Origin: Oscillospiraceae bacterium
Lineage (GTDB): Bacteria; Bacillota; Clostridia; Oscillospirales; Ruminococcaceae
Length of the DNA: 9,399 nucleotides
Reading direction: 5' to 3'
Assembly: GCA_016295545.1 (NCBI GenBank)
Contig: JAEDLA010000039.1
Location: forward strand, 1-9,399
Shown here: one piece after another, positions 6,369 through 9,399 of the stretch
How positions within the stretch are numbered: the stretch's first letter is position 1
Layout: every line of letters starts with the position of its first letter
Position numbers and translations under genes: made by a program
The notes under the pieces: generated by a model
Database searches by the model: none
The model's input: only the letters and a program-made list of their open reading frames with translations
Told to the model about the DNA's origin: nothing

Positions 6369-7634
6369 ATGCGCACTGCTAATTCTGAGACCAGTGTTGT
6401 TTCAAAGATACTGCGCAATATCGTTCTCGTACTGTTCCTCATTATTTTCGCAAGTATTATCTACAACCTGAAAAACAGGGAAAGTCCTACGGAAAGCGCC
6501 CTTATGGCGGAGGCTTCCGCTTCTGTTGAGTTCCGTGGAGTCTTTATCCGTGAAGAACAGCCTGTAATCTTCAGCGGTATCGGCGCTCTCAGCTACAGTG
6601 TTCCCGACGGCGGAAAGCTGGGAAGCGGTTCTGTTATCGCTCAGGTTTATGAAAACGATTCGCAGATTATCGTTAACCGTGAGATAGAAAAGCTTGAAAA
6701 TCAGCTGGCTATTCTGAATAAGATACAGAACCCGGGTACTCTTGAATCAGCTCAGCCTGCAAGCCTTTCAAAAAATATCGAAAGTGCTTACAGAAACCTT
6801 ATCTATATCTGTGATACAAAGGATTACAGTGATGTTAATTCCGAAGCCGAGGAGCTTCTTGTGCTGCTGAGTACCTATCAGATGGTTACTGATGAAATCA
6901 CGGACTTTAATACTGAGATCAATGACATCAACAGCCGCCTTGCTGAACTGAAAGCCAGTAAAGCTGCTCCCGTTGTAACTATTACGTCAGAGCGGCCTGC
7001 TTATTTCGTAAGCTACTGCGACGGATATGAAAACACCCTTACAGAGGAAAGCCTCAGCTCACTTACTGTTGAACAGCTTAAAGGCATAACAGATTCAAAG
7101 CAGAATGATCCTACTGTTGTGGGAAAGCTTATTGACGGCTATCAGTGGTATCTTGCAGGAATTATCGACAACTCCAACAAGCTTTATCAGATAGGCGAAA
7201 ATGTCCAGCTGCGGTTTGAATCCGCCTCTGAAACCTTCGACGCTGAAATTATTGACATCAGAGACGAGGGTGATCCTGCTGAAAGCATTATCATCGCCTC
7301 ATGCAATCAGTTCAATTATGACCTTGTTCAGCACCGCTGCAAACAGGTAGAGCTTATCAAAGGCGACTACAGCGGTCTTAAAGTTCCCCGTGAGGCTATC
7401 CGTTTCAAACCCTTTGAGCAGACTGAAATTGATACGGAGCTTGGCATGGAGACTACTGTTACCAAAAACTATAAGGGCGTTTATATCCTTAAAGGTGAAC
7501 AGGTAGAATTCAAGAAAATCGACGTTATCTATGAGGGCAGCGATTATGTTCTTTCGGCCGTGAGAAATGATGACAGCAGCTACCTCGCCCTCTACGATGA
7601 TATCATGGTGGAAGGAGCTGATTCCTTTGAATAG
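6369..7634 (+). CDS. HlyD/membrane-fusion-protein-like, single-pass membrane anchored
   Basis: The 421-aa protein has one N-terminal membrane helix (about residues 14-33, ILRNIVLVLFLIIFASIIYNL) preceded by a short charged segment. It is probably anchored with most of the chain outside the cytoplasm. After it comes a barrel-sandwich or lipoyl-like half (FRGVFIREEQPVIFSGIGALSYSVPDGG, about 55-82, then KLGSGSVIAQVY). Heptad-like helices follow at about 97-117 and 173-197, and then a beta-barrel region (YQIGENVQLRF, ending around LKVPREAIRF). This is the layout of HlyD-type adaptor subunits of efflux or secretion systems. No transporter, ATPase or outer-membrane partner is nearby. Its neighbours are hfq and the yggS-sepF-ylmH division cluster, so a role in envelope or division processes is possible but unproven. 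The ribosome binding site is a modest GGTGA 6 nt before the ATG. The stop overlaps the yggS start. Confidence 0.85.
   Translation: MRTANSETSVVSKILRNIVLVLFLIIFASIIYNLKNRESPTESALMAEASASVEFRGVFIREEQPVIFSGIGALSYSVPDGGKLGSGSVIAQVYENDSQIIVNREIEKLENQLAILNKIQNPGTLESAQPASLSKNIESAYRNLIYICDTKDYSDVNSEAEELLVLLSTYQMVTDEITDFNTEINDINSRLAELKASKAAPVVTITSERPAYFVSYCDGYENTLTEESLSSLTVEQLKGITDSKQNDPTVVGKLIDGYQWYLAGIIDNSNKLYQIGENVQLRFESASETFDAEIIDIRDEGDPAESIIIASCNQFNYDLVQHRCKQVELIKGDYSGLKVPREAIRFKPFEQTEIDTELGMETTVTKNYKGVYILKGEQVEFKKIDVIYEGSDYVLSAVRNDDSSYLALYDDIMVEGADSFE
7613..7617 (+). promoter_or_regulatory. yggS ribosome binding site that supports a TTG start
   Basis: AGGAG lies inside the end of the preceding gene, 9 nt before the TTG at 7627. 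The in-frame ATGs at 7567, 7597 and 7681 have no comparable site at a workable distance. Confidence 0.7.
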
Positions 7635-8325
7635 TGATTTCCGGTATATCGATGAAAACCTCAGAGCTATCCGATTCAATATGTCGGAGGCGGCAGCTAA
7701 ATACCGTAAACCGGAGGAAAAAATCCGACTTATGGCTGTTACAAAAACAGTCTCCCCCGAAGCGGTAAACCATTCAATAGAGCTTGGCATTGACCTGCTT
7801 GGCGAAAACAGAGTTCAGGAGTATCAGTCCAAAAAGGAGCTTTACAGCAAAGGTACTGAGGTTCAGTTTATCGGTCATTTACAGACCAACAAGGTCAAAT
7901 ATATAATCGATTCTGTAACCATGATACAGTCAGTTGACAGCATCAGGCTTGCCTCTGAGATAAACAGACTTGCAAAAGCTCAGAATACTGTCATGGACGT
8001 GCTCTGTGAGGTGAATATCGGCGGTGAAGAAAGCAAAAGCGGTGTAAGCCCCCATGAGCTTGAAGGCTTCGTTGAGCAGCTTGCTGAAATGGAGCATATA
8101 CACGTTCGTGGTCTTATGACCATTCCTCCCCCCTCAGACAGCGACATTTTCCTGGCAGAAATGCAGGAGCTTTTCATGAAGCTTAAAGAATCGGGAATAT
8201 CCGGCGCTGATATGGATATTCTCTCAATGGGTATGACTCATGACTACGCCGAAGCTATAAAATACGGCTCAACTCTTGTGCGGATAGGCACTGGTCTTTT
8301 CGGCGCAAGAAACTATAATAAATAA
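7627..8325 (+). CDS. yggS: YggS/PLPBP family pyridoxal-phosphate homeostasis protein
   Basis: This is a PLP-binding, non-enzymatic barrel protein that buffers vitamin B6 and affects amino- and keto-acid pools. With the TTG start it has 232 residues, normal for the family, and begins (M)NSDFRYIDENLRAI. The PLP lysine is K40 in LMAVTKTVSPE. Other family segments are LGENRVQEY, FIGHLQTNKVKYI, CEVNIGGEESKSGV, RGLMTIPP, LSMGMTHDYAEAI and GSTLVRIGTGLFGAR. In the LSMGM segment a His stands where Ser or Asn is more usual. Starting at the ATG at 7567 would add 20 residues encoded inside the upstream gene that do not resemble the family. The 8-nt overlap with the HlyD-like gene implies coupled translation. 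In Gram-positive bacteria yggS (ylmE) typically precedes sepF, as here. Confidence 0.95.
   Translation: MNSDFRYIDENLRAIRFNMSEAAAKYRKPEEKIRLMAVTKTVSPEAVNHSIELGIDLLGENRVQEYQSKKELYSKGTEVQFIGHLQTNKVKYIIDSVTMIQSVDSIRLASEINRLAKAQNTVMDVLCEVNIGGEESKSGVSPHELEGFVEQLAEMEHIHVRGLMTIPPPSDSDIFLAEMQELFMKLKESGISGADMDILSMGMTHDYAEAIKYGSTLVRIGTGLFGARNYNK
8291..8319 (+). promoter_or_regulatory. Possible sepF promoter
   Basis: A perfect TATAAT (8314-8319) covers the last yggS codons. Seventeen nt upstream is CTGGTC (8291-8296), a weak -35 with only two bases matching the consensus, and there is no TGn extension. Transcription would begin near 8326 and give a leader of about 76 nt. The hexamer could also arise by chance from Tyr-Asn codons, so this call is tentative. 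Confidence 0.3.
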
Positions 8326-8339
8326 AATAAATAAAAAAT

Positions 8340-8402
8340 CGGGATAATTCCGCATTCGGTCCCGTAATAAATCTTACGAATGCGGAGAACAGGAGATTAT
8401 TA
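8340..8402 (+). promoter_or_regulatory. Structured sepF leader with pseudoknot-compatible and alternative helices
   Basis: Three helices can be drawn. S1 pairs CGGGA (8340-8344) with TCCCG (8360-8364). S2 pairs CCGCATTCG (8350-8358) exactly with CGAATGCGG (8377-8385), and U-A and U-G pairs extend it outward to 8348/8387. S1 and S2 interleave as in an H-type pseudoknot, with an A/U-rich third loop (8365-8376). The third helix pairs 8365-8373 (TAATAAATC) with GATTATTA (8395-8402), with one bulge. It would cover the end of the Shine-Dalgarno AGGAG (8391-8395) and the A of the start codon. S2 and this third helix compete. No T-run follows, so a terminator is unlikely. Confidence 0.45.
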
Positions 8403-8857
8403 TGAAGCTTTTTGATAACATTAAGGAATTTTTCCTGGCTGACGAAGAAGATGACGATCAGGCAGATATGCCCAATGTCCGCCACGAAAGAAACACCTAC
8501 AACAGAGACGCTGATATCGATGAGCCTGTTAATCAGGACGGCGGCAGAAGAAACAAGGTCGTTAATATACAGACTACTGCCCAGCTTCAGGTCGTTCTCG
8601 TAAAGCCCTCTGCTTTCACTGATGCAAAACAGATCGCAGACCACCTTATCGCAAAGAAAACTGTTGTCCTTAACCTCGAAACTGCTTCTCCGGACAACAA
8701 GAGAAGAATTATCGACTTCCTCGTTGGTGTTGCTTATGCCAACGGCGGAAGCCTTAAACCCGTTGCTAACCTGACTTACATCATTACTCCCTATAATGTA
8801 GGATTTATCGGCGAGGACCTTGTGGGTGAGCTTGAAAACAACGGCGTATTCATCTGA
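8402..8857 (+). CDS. sepF: Cell division protein SepF
   Basis: SepF binds FtsZ filaments and tethers them to the membrane, aligning the Z-ring at the division septum. The 151-aa protein has an N-terminal amphipathic membrane-targeting helix (MKLFDNIKEFFL, 1-12) and then a strongly acidic, probably disordered linker (13-50). The compact SepF core follows from about residue 52 (KVVNIQ), including LNLETASPDNKRRIIDFLVGVAYANGGSLKP in its central part and ITPYNV near 128-133. Length and order are normal. AGGAG lies 6 nt before the ATG. The gene has its own structured leader after yggS, and its TGA stop shares a base with the ylmH ATG. It is the only obvious division gene in the window. Confidence 0.96.
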   Translation: MKLFDNIKEFFLADEEDDDQADMPNVRHERNTYNRDADIDEPVNQDGGRRNKVVNIQTTAQLQVVLVKPSAFTDAKQIADHLIAKKTVVLNLETASPDNKRRIIDFLVGVAYANGGSLKPVANLTYIITPYNVGFIGEDLVGELENNGVFI

Positions 8858-9399
8858 TGAACGATTCGTCAGACAAGCTTTTTGCCGCAAGACTCAGCGA
8901 CATGACAGACAGCTGCGAAAGAAAGGGTGCTGCGGTGTTTTCGCACTTTCTTGATGAGAGACAGTGCGCCGAAGCAGAACTGTGGTGCAGCCGGAATACT
9001 GGTGAACTGCTTTACAGGCTATGGGGAGGTTTCAGCGGTGCAGCAAGAAAAATACTTGCAGTTTATCCGTATTACTGTGAGGATTATATTACCGATGATT
9101 TTCCCATAACCTGTCTGACCTTTACCTTCAGAAAAGAGGACAGGCTTACTCACCGTGACTTTCTCGGTTCTTTCATGGCAATGCGCTTAAAGCGTGAAAC
9201 TATCGGGGACATTATTACTGCTGACGGCATTGCACAGGCATTTGTTACAGAGGTTGCGGCAAAGCTTATCCTCAGCTCAGTCAGCAAAATCGGCAGAGTT
9301 GGCGTAAAGGTCTCGGACAGTGAACCCTTTTCCATTGAGGTCAGGCAGGAATTTCAGGAGATAAGCGGAACAGTGGCTTCCCTCCGGCTTGACTGCATT
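8857..9399 (+). CDS. ylmH: YlmH-family S4-domain RNA-binding protein (3' end outside window)
   Basis: The frame starts at ATG 8857, whose A is the last base of the sepF TGA stop, and stays open to the window end (181 codons). Family segments include FSHFLDERQ near residue 30 and LTHRDFLGSFMAMRLKRETIGDI at 97-119. The last visible residues, ASLRLDCI, are the opening of the S4 RNA-binding domain, which is therefore cut off. YlmH proteins are about 250-260 aa, so roughly 75 residues are missing. In Bacillus subtilis, YlmH is encoded next to sepF and has been linked to ribosome-associated quality control through its S4 domain. No strong Shine-Dalgarno precedes the start, so translational coupling to sepF is likely. 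ylmG, which lies between the two in B. subtilis, is absent here. Confidence 0.93.
   Translation, partial: MNDSSDKLFAARLSDMTDSCERKGAAVFSHFLDERQCAEAELWCSRNTGELLYRLWGGFSGAARKILAVYPYYCEDYITDDFPITCLTFTFRKEDRLTHRDFLGSFMAMRLKRETIGDIITADGIAQAFVTEVAAKLILSSVSKIGRVGVKVSDSEPFSIEVRQEFQEISGTVASLRLDCI

Noticed and set aside
8927..9109. A 60-codon frame starting at 8927
   Set aside because: It is out of frame with ylmH, which overlaps it fully and has strong family motifs.

Overview
The window is a gene-dense stretch of bacterial chromosome in which all ten genes lie on the + strand. The organism is most likely a Firmicute of class Clostridia, probably a Ruminococcus-like member of the Oscillospiraceae. This is inferred from protein character (Firmicute-type Hfq, an endonuclease-type MutL, SepF and YlmH), from strong AGGAG-type ribosome binding sites, and from the moderate GC content. 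The species cannot be fixed from the sequence alone.

Region 1 (1-5997) is a DNA and tRNA maintenance operon. It holds the C-terminal two thirds of mutS (cut by the window start), a 138-aa protein of unknown function with a PH-like look, a 296-aa SPL-like radical SAM protein, mutL and miaA. Spacings are 9-23 nt and no terminator is visible, so these genes are probably co-transcribed. MutS, the radical SAM protein and MutL each carry a candidate sliding-clamp-binding peptide (QISFG, a C-terminal QLSFF, and QMLMTE). This suggests that the radical SAM protein is a replisome-tethered partner in DNA repair and not a chance neighbour.

Region 2 (5998-6115) is the largest intergenic gap. An extended -10 promoter (TGaTATAAT) sits at the end of miaA behind phased A/T tracts. 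A perfect 9-bp inverted repeat starts at the predicted transcription start, and a second hairpin follows before the hfq ribosome binding site.

Region 3 (6116-8325) holds hfq, an orphan single-pass HlyD/membrane-fusion-like protein, and yggS (PLP homeostasis). The best-supported yggS start is a TTG that overlaps the preceding gene by 8 nt.

Region 4 (8326-9399) is the ylm-type cell-division cluster. sepF is preceded by a 76-nt leader with several competing helices, including an H-type pseudoknot arrangement, next to its ribosome binding site. ylmH overlaps the sepF stop by 1 nt and runs off the window end just as its S4 domain begins. No mobile elements, tRNA or rRNA genes, CRISPR arrays or pseudogenes were seen.
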